This document shows, one piece after another, positions 1 through 6,987 of a stretch of 64,000 nt of DNA. The position numbers and the translations under genes are program-made. Each line of letters opens with the position of its first letter. The stretch's first letter is position 1. The stretch is from a virus, in IMG/VR virus record IMGVR_UViG_3300046501_000460, positions 1 through 64,000 of that record; one strand, 5' to 3'. The notes below the pieces were generated by a model. It searched no databases and was not told the DNA's origin. It saw only the letters and a list, made by a program, of their open reading frames with translations.

Positions 1-690
1 GGCACGCAGCTGCGCGGCGATCTGGCGGCCAATCGACCGCGACGACTCCTCGCTCGGCAGGCCGAGGAGCGCGCGGGCGTCGATGGGCGAGGCCGACTTA
101 ACGCGCAGCGCGGCGTCGCGCGCGGCGTTCATCGCGCGCGCCTGATCGATCTCGGATTCGGTGGCGCCAGCCAGCGGCTTGAATGTGGTCTGGTATAGGG
201 ATTTGGCGTTGGCCTGGAACTGCTTGAGCTTTTCGAGTTGACCATCCAGCGACTGCGCGGTCGTGGCCGCCAGCTCGCCATAGCGTGCCCGAACCGCCTC
301 AACCGGGATGCCTTGCGCGAGCTGGTTGAACGCCGCGGTGACGTTCGCAGCCGAGCCGCGCTGGATCTGTTCCCAGGTGCGAGCGTTGGCGGTCTTCATG
401 CGCAGGCCGGCGGCCTCGATCGCAGCCGCCGCCTTGGCGCCGCCCTCCTCGATGGCCTGCGCCTGGCGGCCGGTCATCGAGGCGATCATCTTGTCCGACG
501 TCGCGGCGAGGTTGGCGAAGCCGGTCACCATGGTGGCCTGCATCAGCTCCATCTGCTGCGCAAGCCGGTCGAGGGCCGAGTTGCTGCCGAGCGCCTCCAT
601 CGACGAGATCAGGCGATCAAGGCTCGATGTCACCTTGTCGATGCTCTCGCCACCAATCGCCACTACGTTTACGTCAATTTGATCGCTCAT
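1..690 (-). CDS. Tail tape measure protein, N-terminal part (cut by window edge)
   Basis: The frame is open from an ATG at 690 leftward to the window edge, giving 230 residues with no stop. The sequence is helical, rich in Ala and Gln, with repeated hydrophobic heptads and no Cys, as expected for the start of a tape measure, which sets tail length and is ejected with the DNA. Position supports this: it lies directly after the G/GT frameshift pair, the standard order in siphophages. Its likely ribosome site (GGGGG, 8 bases before the ATG) lies inside a perfect 15-bp hairpin. The C-terminal part, which usually decides the family, is not visible, so the call rests on position and composition. 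Confidence 0.75.
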   Translation of the reverse strand, partial: MSDQIDVNVVAIGGESIDKVTSSLDRLISSMEALGSNSALDRLAQQMELMQATMVTGFANLAATSDKMIASMTGRQAQAIEEGGAKAAAAIEAAGLRMKTANARTWEQIQRGSAANVTAAFNQLAQGIPVEAVRARYGELAATTAQSLDGQLEKLKQFQANAKSLYQTTFKPLAGATESEIDQARAMNAARDAALRVKSASPIDARALLGLPSEESSRSIGRQIAAQLRA

Positions 691-695
691 AAGCA

Positions 696-732
696 AAGCC
701 CCCGTTAGATTGCCATTATCTAACGGGGGCTT
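696..732 (-). promoter_or_regulatory. Perfect 15-bp hairpin over the tape-measure ribosome site
   Basis: Arms 696-710 and 718-732 are perfectly complementary with a 7-base loop. Read on the minus strand, the 3' arm contains the GGGGG that is the only Shine-Dalgarno-like string before the ATG at 690. Folded RNA would hide it. The arm is followed by a weak U-rich stretch (CTTTGCTT), so partial transcription termination is the alternative role. Confidence 0.6.
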
Positions 733-756
733 CCATGAAGCAAGTTTTCTGCCAGG

Positions 757-1505
757 CTACTTCTTGGCCTGCTTTTCGGCGACAAACTCAAGGTAGGTGC
801 TGTCAAGCCGATTCACGAATCTGAGGATACGCTCACGTTCTGTAAGATTGTCTATTTGAAACATGATGCAGTACGACAAGATCTCGGACATCGGTATGGG
901 CAGCGGCCCGGCCATGCTCACGTTGCGGCTTCGGGAGAGAGTCTGGTACGCCGTGTAATAGTGGTACTGGCGAAAATCCAGTACCGGCCTATTTTGCAGC
1001 GCCTGGGGCGGGTGCCCCAGGTCTTCCTGCATCTGGAGCAGATACTCCAGCTGCGCTCCCCAGGTCAGATCCCAGCGGAGGTAGTCGGCGAGTTTTTTTC
1101 GTCGACCTCCTCGGCCTTCACGCGGAAGTTGCGGAAGTCGGCGGCCTTCTTGGCCACTTCGGCCTGGAAGTCCTTGATCTGCAGCAGCATCTCGGCGTTG
1201 GCCACCGAGTACGGCAGCTCTTTGCCCTGGAAGCCCAGCGGACCGGTCCAGCCCAGCAGGATCGAACGGGACATGACGTGCGCCATGATCTTGTTCGAAC
1301 GATCTTCGGCGGTCGCCAGCTGCTCGTCGGTTTCCTTCTGGTCGAGGGTGTGCTTGTGTGCCTCGTACTGCTGCGCCAGCATGCGCGTGTACTTCGGGTT
1401 GTGTGCGCGGGCGATGATGAGCTTGACGCCGCCGCCCCAGTCGACCTCGCGGCCTTCGAGTTCAGCTTTCGGGTCGGTCGCGTACTGGCTCCAGATATCG
1501 AGCAT
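757..1505 (-). CDS. Tail assembly chaperone GT fusion made by -1 frameshift
   Basis: Ribosomes starting at 1505 read 138 codons and reach A AAA AAC (1098-1092), a classic -1 slippery heptamer correctly phased with the zero frame. Slipping back one base moves them into the frame that runs from CTC at 1092 to the stop at 757, adding 111 residues for a product of about 249. In lambda and relatives the short and fused proteins bind the tape measure and guide tail assembly. The downstream frame has no ribosome site of its own near its first ATG (1032), which supports expression only by frameshift. It lies directly upstream of the tape measure. No downstream pseudoknot was verified. Confidence 0.8.
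1065..1505 (-). CDS. Tail assembly chaperone, short (G-like) form
   Basis: A 146-residue acidic protein that begins at the ATG at 1505, with AAGGA six bases upstream. It is the zero-frame product of the frameshift pair and stops shortly after the slippery site. In the lambda model this form is made in large excess over the fusion. The family assignment is from gene order, size and the heptamer rather than from sequence recognition. Confidence 0.78.
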   Translation of the reverse strand: MLDIWSQYATDPKAELEGREVDWGGGVKLIIARAHNPKYTRMLAQQYEAHKHTLDQKETDEQLATAEDRSNKIMAHVMSRSILLGWTGPLGFQGKELPYSVANAEMLLQIKDFQAEVAKKAADFRNFRVKAEEVDEKNSPTTSAGI

Positions 1506-1563
1506 GATGTGTCCTTGCAGGGTTGAAATAGGGAAACCGTAGTGTGGAGAAAGAGTTGTCCGG

Positions 1564-1599
1564 TGTCAAGTTCTTCTTGGAAATGGCAACTGTGGTATG
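1564..1599 (-). promoter_or_regulatory. Possible sigma70-like promoter for the chaperone/tape-measure unit
   Basis: TTGACA (1569-1564) is followed 17 bases later on the minus strand by CACACT, a 3/6 match to a -10. It lies between the terminator after the tail tube gene and the chaperone start at 1505, where a promoter would be needed. The listed span reaches slightly upstream of the -35; the -10 lies at about 1546-1541. Confidence 0.3.
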
Positions 1600-1613
1600 T
1601 TGCGGCCTACGCA

Positions 1614-1644
1614 GAATAAAAAGGGCGCGACCGAAGTCGCGCCC
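1614..1644 (-). terminator. Intrinsic terminator after the tail tube gene
   Basis: Stem 1623-1631/1636-1644 (GGGCGCGAC paired to GTCGCGCCC) closes a UUCG-type loop and runs on the minus strand into TTTTTATT. It starts 29 bases past the tail tube stop codon. Very strong by sequence. Confidence 0.9.
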
Positions 1645-1672
1645 AACCCTGCTTCCCCACCCCTGAGAACTA

Positions 1673-2920
1673 TTACGGCGCCACGGCGTCGCCGACGCGG
1701 TCGATGATCAGCGTCTTGCGCAGGGCCGCGACAGCGTTGCCCTTATCCGACACGGCCGTGAAGCTGAATTCAGCCATCATATCAGTGTCTTGACCACCTG
1801 CCAGCACCTGGCCGTCCGACAGCATCGCCTTCGGCACGGTGAACACGTAGCCGTTGCCGACCGAGTCCTGCGTCGACACGATGAACGACGTGTAGGTATC
1901 TGCCAGGAACTTGGCGAACAGCGCGCCGTTGGCGAAGTATACCGTGATCTTGCCGGTCACCTTGAAGGTGCCGATGCCCACACCGACCAGACCCAGCACA
2001 CCGGCCGCGTCCTGCGCGCGCAGACCGCTGTCGATGTCGAACGAGATCGACTTGATCGACGTCGAGGTCAGCGGCGCGCCGCCTTCCCACAGCTGGCCCA
2101 GGCCGCGCACGCCGTTCTGGATATCGTACGTCTTCGAGGCGGCGACCGTGCCAGTCAGCTGCGTCGTGCCGTTGGACAGCATGTCCTTGCCGAGGAACGT
2201 GAACGTGGCTTCGGTCAGCGACTTCGAGGCGAACGTGGTCGAGAACTTCGACACGTTCATGCCGCGGAAAGTATGGTACTGGCCCACATCCAGCATCTGC
2301 TTCTCGATCGAGAACGGCTGCAGCGTCACGCCGTTGGAGATGCGCGAGCCGGAGATGACCGCGCCGGTGATGGCGCCCTCGGCCTTCAGCGGCGTGTTCA
2401 CGTCCAGCGTGATGGTCGTGGTGCCGTTGGTCGACAGCACGCGCACGAGGTTGTCCGTGGTCGGGTTGTTCACCGCGCCCGGCAAATCGACGAGGATCCA
2501 CTGGCCAGCAACGAGGTTCGAAAATGCGCTGGTACCGGTCGGCGCTGCGCCAGCGGTGATCACCGTGGAGGTTGTGCCCAGCACGCCGGCCGTCACGGAA
2601 GTCACGTTGAAAGCGGCACCAACGCCGTTGGTGCCGTAGGCAGCCCAGGTCGAGCGCATCAGGCCGGCCAGGAAGCGATCGTATTCAGCGTACTGCAGGT
2701 GCACCTTGATGTCGCCTTCGGCTTGCGCGCCGGTGGTGGTCATCGAGGTCAGTTCGGCGTTCGGGTTCAGCTCCTTGTCGTTTTCTTTCGACAGGTTGAA
2801 CTTGAGGGACTCGCCCGTGTTGCGCAGCGCGTACGGGTTGCCGGTGGTCGGGATGGTGCCGAAAGTCGATTCCAGCACATACGCCAGCTGGAGGCGATTG
2901 GCTGCTGCAAACGTGGGCAT
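1673..2920 (-). CDS. Major tail tube protein
   Basis: A 415-residue protein, rich in Gly, Thr, Ala and Val, with the alternating pattern of a beta-sandwich tail tube subunit. Early residues resemble phage tube proteins: an N-terminal 'R-L-Q-L-A-Y-V-x-E-S-T-F-G' segment and an 'N-A-E-L-T-S' stretch near residue 55. It is longer than many tube proteins, and residues of roughly 95-180 may be an added Ig-like or surface domain. Start at 2920 with GGAG upstream. It is flanked by the tail terminator-like gene upstream and the chaperones downstream, the usual order, and has its own terminator, which fits a highly expressed structural gene. Confidence 0.8.
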   Translation of the reverse strand: MPTFAAANRLQLAYVLESTFGTIPTTGNPYALRNTGESLKFNLSKENDKELNPNAELTSMTTTGAQAEGDIKVHLQYAEYDRFLAGLMRSTWAAYGTNGVGAAFNVTSVTAGVLGTTSTVITAGAAPTGTSAFSNLVAGQWILVDLPGAVNNPTTDNLVRVLSTNGTTTITLDVNTPLKAEGAITGAVISGSRISNGVTLQPFSIEKQMLDVGQYHTFRGMNVSKFSTTFASKSLTEATFTFLGKDMLSNGTTQLTGTVAASKTYDIQNGVRGLGQLWEGGAPLTSTSIKSISFDIDSGLRAQDAAGVLGLVGVGIGTFKVTGKITVYFANGALFAKFLADTYTSFIVSTQDSVGNGYVFTVPKAMLSDGQVLAGGQDTDMMAEFSFTAVSDKGNAVAALRKTLIIDRVGDAVAP

Positions 2921-2989
2921 GGTAGTTCTCCGAGGAAATTTCCCCGAAGTCTACCAAGGAAATATTGCCACGTGTAAATAGTTTGCCAC

Positions 2990-3421
2990 TTATTTGTGCA
3001 GCTTCGTAAAGTAGTAGAACGGGATGATCGCCGGCTCGTACCAGAGACCCAGATGCGCGCGGCCGCCGACCATCTGGGCCGCCTGCAGCTGCACACCTCC
3101 AAGGTTCTGGGTGCTGAAGTAGGGCAGCACGAAGTCACGCAGATCCTCGGCGTCGGCCACGCCGGCACCGCTCTTGACGACCGCCGTCAGCACGAGCTGG
3201 CCGTCAACGCGCACGAGTGGATCCGGGCCGATCTCGGCCTGGTCGCCGCCCATCGCCGCGATCACCACCTGCAGGAACGGGTCGGTCTGCTTCGACAGAT
3301 CGATCAGCGTGCGGTTGGGCGTCTCGACCGCAAGCGGGTAAGTGGTGAAGTCGGCAACGATCTGATTGACGACGGCCATGATGTTGGCGCGCGCGGCGCT
3401 GAAGGTGAGGGGCGTGGTCAT
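2990..3421 (-). CDS. Tail terminator-like protein
   Basis: A 143-residue protein between the gp10-like gene and the tail tube gene. That position and size match tail terminator (lambda U or DUF4128-like) proteins, which cap the tail tube and join it to the head. The beta-strand pattern in the second half (VLTAVV..., then a short Y-F-S strand and a final strand before PFYYF) fits this fold, but no diagnostic motif is visible. Its start (3421) overlaps the stop of the upstream gene (3418) in an ATGA arrangement, so translation is coupled. Confidence 0.6.
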   Translation of the reverse strand: MTTPLTFSAARANIMAVVNQIVADFTTYPLAVETPNRTLIDLSKQTDPFLQVVIAAMGGDQAEIGPDPLVRVDGQLVLTAVVKSGAGVADAEDLRDFVLPYFSTQNLGGVQLQAAQMVGGRAHLGLWYEPAIIPFYYFTKLHK

Positions 3422-3954
3422 GGCGCGGGATCCTTGGGTTTGATGTTCTGGGCCAGCGTGCGGATGTAGACTTCGATGCTGGTGTGCGACGGGATGACGT
3501 TCTCCGGGCGCAGGCGCTCGATTCCGTCGAGGCCCTGCATCATCGTGCCGCTGTCATCGACGCGCAGCTCGGTCGCGTTCACGAAGTGCACGCGGCTCTT
3601 CAGCGTCACCTTCTTGAGCTGCGCGGCGCCACGGCCGAGCGAGGACCGGACGGCTTCCGGGTCGCCCGCCTGGTGCATGCGGTAGGTGGTGGTGCCATTC
3701 GGGTTCTCCACGGGCACGGTCGATGCGGCCAGCTTCTCCGGCCACATCTTGTAGACCGGCATGTCGCCGTCGACGACGATGTTCCAGTTGCTGGCGAAAT
3801 CGCCCGACCATTGCGGCGACACCATCACCGCCCGCTCGTACAGGTAGTACAGCTTCTGCCGGAAGCGGCCCTCCGCAGTCTTGTGCAGCTTGGCACGCAC
3901 CGCCTCCAGTTTCTTGAGGTTCATGCGGATCGTGTCCGCGCGTACCGCAATCAC
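3418..3954 (-). CDS. Tail completion / HK97 gp10-like protein
   Basis: A 178-residue basic protein with a helical N-terminus followed by 'Y-E-R-A-V-M-V-S-P-Q-W-S-G-D-F-A-S-N-W', which resembles the 'sPvdTGrlrnSw' signature of gp10-type neck and tail-completion proteins. The start is GTG at 3954, overlapping the previous stop by four bases (GTGA). An ATG at 3921 is an alternative. The order connector, stopper, gp10-like, terminator, tube is the usual one. Confidence 0.6.
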   Translation of the reverse strand: MIAVRADTIRMNLKKLEAVRAKLHKTAEGRFRQKLYYLYERAVMVSPQWSGDFASNWNIVVDGDMPVYKMWPEKLAASTVPVENPNGTTTYRMHQAGDPEAVRSSLGRGAAQLKKVTLKSRVHFVNATELRVDDSGTMMQGLDGIERLRPENVIPSHTSIEVYIRTLAQNIKPKDPAP

Positions 3955-4790
3955 ACCAGCCTCACGCGCAGGACGCGCGCGTCCTGCTCGACGATCGAGG
4001 TCAGCACGCGCCAGCGCGCGCCCATCATCGTCAGCTCGCTGTTCGGCTGTGGCGCGATGCTGGCGCTGGCGACGAATACCACGCGATCACCTGGCTGGTT
4101 GTCGGCCTCGACCTGCGCGCGGTAGCGATAGAACTTGAGCGAGTCGGCCTGCACCACCGGCAAGGTGGTCGAGATCTCGTTGAACTTGTCGGTCACGAGA
4201 TTCAGTACGCCAGTGGTGAACGTCGCACTCTGGCGCGCGTCGGCGTCGAATTCGTCCGCCTCCAGCATGCACAGGCCATTGACCTCGGCGTAAACGCCGC
4301 GTACACGGTACAGGGTCGAGCCCTCGCGCAGGAACTTGCCGCGCACGTTCGCGGCCTCGTTCGGCGTGACGGAAACGCCCCAGAGCGGATCCCAATCACT
4401 GTAGGCTTTCGGGTTGCCCGAGTCCTTGTACAGCTCCTTCTGCGCGTACAACAGCGTGCCTCCGGCGTCGGCGCAGGCCTCGGCCGGCGTGAGCATGTGC
4501 ATCGGGCTGGTGCCGCGCTTGATGTCCCAGATACGGCGGATGCTGACACCCTGGAAGCTGTCGATCGAGCTGTTGCCGACGAGCCAAGGTTCGCCCAGCA
4601 AGGTGATCACGCCGCGCGCGGGCGCGGTGACGTCGACGGTGGTCGTCATCGATCGCCGGCGGATGGTGGCGCCGGCCGAAGTCTGGTCGGTCGCGGCCTT
4701 CGAGTGGCAGTGAAACAGGTAGGCGCCGGTGTACGCGTCGTACACCGGATCGTTGTTGAAGTACGACGCGACGGCCGCGAACTCCATCAT
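3951..4790 (-). CDS. Head-tail joining protein (unassigned)
   Basis: A 279-residue protein. The frame is open further upstream, but the start is set at 4790 because its ATG overlaps the stop of the preceding gene (TGATG). I do not recognise the family. It sits between the gp6-like connector and the gp10-like gene, where a head-closure or neck protein is expected. The C-terminal third has several beta strands ('R-W-R-V-L-T-S-I'), which resembles stopper-type barrels. Size is larger than typical stoppers, so an extra domain is possible. Confidence 0.6.
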   Translation of the reverse strand: MMEFAAVASYFNNDPVYDAYTGAYLFHCHSKAATDQTSAGATIRRRSMTTTVDVTAPARGVITLLGEPWLVGNSSIDSFQGVSIRRIWDIKRGTSPMHMLTPAEACADAGGTLLYAQKELYKDSGNPKAYSDWDPLWGVSVTPNEAANVRGKFLREGSTLYRVRGVYAEVNGLCMLEADEFDADARQSATFTTGVLNLVTDKFNEISTTLPVVQADSLKFYRYRAQVEADNQPGDRVVFVASASIAPQPNSELTMMGARWRVLTSIVEQDARVLRVRLV

Positions 4791-5275
4791 CAGGCCCCGG
4801 TGACCGGATCGGTCGACAGGCCGACCGCGACCCCGAAGACCTCGACGATGGCGGCCGGCGGCTGCGCCGCGGTGTTGATCAGCGCGTACGCCTTCTGCAG
4901 GCGCGAGCGCATGGCTGACAACACCGCGCCGATATCGCGACCCAGCTGCTCGTACGGGTTGACGTTGCGTGTGAGCTCGGCCTTCTCGTCCTTGATGGTG
5001 AGCGGCGCGAACATCGGCAGGGCGCCCAGACACTGCTGGGCCACGTTGTACGCGGCGTACGCCTGCATCAGGTCGAGGAAGCGATCCTGATCAGCGGTAC
5101 GTACGGTCAGCGCGCTGATCATGGCGAAGTCGGAAATGATCTGGGTGTTCAGGTCGCGCAGATCCTCGCGCAGCCGCGTCGAGTAGATCGAGTTGGTCAG
5201 GACGGCGTCGGGCAGTTCCTGCGCCGAGACGCCAAGTGCGGCGCGCACGCTGTCAGTGGTCACGAGGTCGGTCAT
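4790..5275 (-). CDS. Head-tail connector, gp6-like
   Basis: A 161-residue, mostly helical protein with an N-terminal 'V-R-A-A-L-G-V-S-A-Q-E-L-P-D' that resembles phage connector and adaptor proteins, which dock under the portal. AGGAG lies six bases before the ATG at 5275. It is the first gene of a transcription unit with its own promoter (5298-5325) immediately after a terminator. Confidence 0.6.
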   Translation of the reverse strand: MTDLVTTDSVRAALGVSAQELPDAVLTNSIYSTRLREDLRDLNTQIISDFAMISALTVRTADQDRFLDLMQAYAAYNVAQQCLGALPMFAPLTIKDEKAELTRNVNPYEQLGRDIGAVLSAMRSRLQKAYALINTAAQPPAAIVEVFGVAVGLSTDPVTGA

Positions 5276-5297
5276 TTATTTCTCCTAGGATGGAGAT

Positions 5298-5325
5298 ATT
5301 GTGGCACAGAAATTGCTTCTGGCAA
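5298..5325 (-). promoter_or_regulatory. Sigma70-like promoter for the connector gene
   Basis: On the minus strand TTGCCA (5325-5320), a 16-base spacer and CACAAT (5303-5298). The bases just before the -10 are GTGC, as at the other late promoters in this window. The -35 abuts the U-tract of the terminator at 5326-5350. Confidence 0.6.
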
Positions 5326-5350
5326 AGAAAAGCCCGCCTCGTGGGCGGGC
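5326..5350 (-). terminator. Intrinsic terminator
   Basis: Stem 5332-5338/5344-5350 (GCCCGCC with GGCGGGC) with a 5-base loop, followed on the minus strand by TTTTCTTT. It ends the transcript of the gene that stops at 5371. Confidence 0.85.
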
Positions 5351-5370
5351 CTTCTGTGGCGCGTCGTTGG

Positions 5371-5619
5371 TTATTTCGGCGCCGGCGTGAAGTCGACGTA
5401 GAAGGTGTCACCCTGGCGGAAGCGGCCCAGCAGTTCGGGATTGGTCACCGTCATCTGCAGGCTGGCCGACGGCGTCCAGTTCGCGAACGTGTTGTTCTCG
5501 TCGCTGCCGTCCGCCGGATAGCCGTCCGACTTGCAGACGGCGTTGAAGTGCAGAGTCTCGCAGCCGGAGCCCACGGCCACGTAGGAGACCGCCATCTTGG
5601 CGCGCATCACGGCGCTCAT
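5371..5619 (-). CDS. Small structural-region protein (82 aa)
   Basis: Starts at 5619 with ATGA overlap with the preceding gene and ends just before a strong terminator. The sequence has beta-strand character and ends in 'F-Y-V-D-F-T-P-A-P-K', which looks like a small beta-barrel. I do not recognise it. Its place between capsid and connector genes suggests a head accessory protein. Confidence 0.7.
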   Translation of the reverse strand: MSAVMRAKMAVSYVAVGSGCETLHFNAVCKSDGYPADGSDENNTFANWTPSASLQMTVTNPELLGRFRQGDTFYVDFTPAPK

Positions 5620-5948
5620 TCCTGCACCTCGCCGGCTGCCGGAGCCTGCACGTTCGGGTGTGCCTGCACGGTCGAGACCAGATCGGCTTCGCGCATGCGC
5701 TGCTCGGCCGCGGCTGCACGCGCAAGGCGGTCGGCTTCGTCGGCTTCGTTCTGGGCGTTGATCTTGGCCAGGTCCTTTTCGGTCGGCTCGTCGTTCGGAT
5801 CCGGGCAGCGGATGATGGTGGGCTGCTCGTGGACCCATTTGGTCAGCTCGGCCTTGGTGGCCTCACCCGGCTCGAAGCGGGCGCCCGAGTAGGGATCGAC
5901 CATCGGGAATTCGGTGGTGTTCTTCAGCCAAACACGTTGGTTTGCCAT
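5616..5948 (-). CDS. Small head-region protein (110 aa)
   Basis: Start at 5948 (N-terminus MANQRVWLKN), chosen over an upstream in-frame ATG because GAGGA lies eight bases before it and the promoter at 5978-6006 would exclude the longer form. The N-terminal half (roughly 1-55) has short strands and a 'R-F-E-P-G-E' turn; residues 60-95 are a charged helix rich in Ala, Glu and Arg. No family recognised. Proteins of this size and place are often head-completion or portal-adaptor accessories. Confidence 0.7.
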   Translation of the reverse strand: MANQRVWLKNTTEFPMVDPYSGARFEPGEATKAELTKWVHEQPTIIRCPDPNDEPTEKDLAKINAQNEADEADRLARAAAAEQRMREADLVSTVQAHPNVQAPAAGEVQE

Positions 5949-5977
5949 GGTGGTGGTCCTCAAGTTGTGGAGCGGGT

Positions 5978-6006
5978 ATTGTGGCACGGAAACTGCTAGG
6001 TGGCAA
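5978..6006 (-). promoter_or_regulatory. Sigma70-like promoter, late leftward unit
   Basis: TTGCCA (6006-6001), 17-base spacer, CACAAT (5983-5978) on the minus strand, with the CGTGC string before the -10 that recurs at other late promoters. Confidence 0.6.
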
Positions 6007-6021
6007 TTTGTTTGCTATACT
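6007..6021 (+). promoter_or_regulatory. Extended -10 promoter for the homing endonuclease
   Basis: TGCTATACT (6013-6021) is an extended -10 with a 5/6 hexamer. There is no good -35 17 bases upstream (CTGCTA, 3/6). It is back-to-back with the leftward late promoter. Confidence 0.5.
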
Positions 6022-6052
6022 AAAGGTTCAATAAACTTCATGAGGTAGGAAA

Positions 6053-6913
6053 ATGCTCTGGATCCCACTCACCGAACCACATCGCCTGCCGGCCGCGTGC
6101 GGCCTGTACCTGATCCGCCATCGCGAGTCTGGCCTGGAATACGTGGGCAAGTCCGTGAACATCCGCTCTCGGGCCTACGATCATCGCCGGGCCCGCACCG
6201 GCGTCACGTACTTGTACCGTGCGATCCGTAAGCACGGCGTCGAGGCATTCGATATTTGCGTGCTGGCGCTTGGCACCGAGGCCGAGATGACGCAACTGGA
6301 GATCGACACGATCGCCGCGCGCGGCACGTTCAACCCAGCCGGCTACAACCAGACGCGTGGCGGGGATGGCATCTCCGGTTATCGGGCGACACCGGAGCAT
6401 CGCGCAGCGATCAGCGCGCGGCAGCTGGGCCGGGCGATCACCGAAGAGACGAAAGCGAAAATGCGAGAGTCGCGGCTGATCAACAACCCGTTCAGAGGGC
6501 GCAGGCACTCGCCGGAAACGTTGGCGAAGATGTCCGCCGCGCTGACTGGGCGGCCTTCCGTCAAATCAGAGGAAGGGATGGAATCGTTCAGAGCGGCGAT
6601 GGCGAAGCGTCGAGGTAAGCCGGGGCATAAGCACACCGATGAAATGCGGCAACATCTGAGCGACGTCAAGAAGGGCGTCCCGAGGCCTGATGGATTTGGA
6701 GATCGCTATCGCGGAGAGAAGAATCCCATGTTCGGAAAACGCTCAGCATTTGCGAAGCAGGTTATAGCCTGGGTGCCGAATAGCCTGACACCGATGACGT
6801 TTGACACAGCTGAACTGGCAGCGATATGGGCAGGCTGCAGTGCTGCGAGCATGAGTGCTTATTGCTCCGGTAAGCAAAGAGCAAAATCTGGAATCCTATT
6901 TGCGTTCGCATGA
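6053..6913 (+). CDS. GIY-YIG homing endonuclease with NUMOD3-type repeats
   Basis: A 286-residue protein. The GIY-YIG nuclease domain is near the N-terminus: GLY at 17-19, YVG at 30-32, Arg at about 38-40, and the catalytic Glu at about 83 in 'Q-L-E-I-D-T-I', followed by 'Y-N-Q-T-R-G-G'. Residues of roughly 110-235 hold several NUMOD3-like DNA-binding repeats ('H-S-P-E-T-L-A-K-M-S', 'N-P-M-F-G-K'). It acts as a selfish element that cuts related genomes lacking it. It is the only plus-strand gene inside the late minus-strand operon, with its own promoter and a shared terminator, so it is a free-standing insertion. It looks intact. Confidence 0.9.
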   Translation: MLWIPLTEPHRLPAACGLYLIRHRESGLEYVGKSVNIRSRAYDHRRARTGVTYLYRAIRKHGVEAFDICVLALGTEAEMTQLEIDTIAARGTFNPAGYNQTRGGDGISGYRATPEHRAAISARQLGRAITEETKAKMRESRLINNPFRGRRHSPETLAKMSAALTGRPSVKSEEGMESFRAAMAKRRGKPGHKHTDEMRQHLSDVKKGVPRPDGFGDRYRGEKNPMFGKRSAFAKQVIAWVPNSLTPMTFDTAELAAIWAGCSAASMSAYCSGKQRAKSGILFAFA

Positions 6914-6916
6914 AAA

Positions 6917-6946
6917 AATAAAGCGACCTAGAAAGGTCGCTTTATT
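6917..6946. terminator. Bidirectional intrinsic terminator
   Basis: Perfect 12-bp stem (6917-6928/6935-6946) with a 6-base loop. The arms begin with AATAAA and end with TTTATT, so either strand yields a GC stem with a U-rich tail. It serves the endonuclease from the left and the major capsid gene from the right. Confidence 0.85.
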
Positions 6947-6953
6947 AGAAGCA

Positions 6954-6973
6954 ATCTCCTGCTGACAGGAGAT
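6954..6973. repeat. Short inverted repeat after the capsid gene
   Basis: Stem 6954-6961/6966-6973 (ATCTCCTG with CAGGAGAT, 4-base loop) between the capsid stop codon and the terminator. It may protect the 3' end of the abundant capsid mRNA; there is no U-tract. Confidence 0.4.
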
Positions 6974-6987
6974 CACTAGTTAAATCA

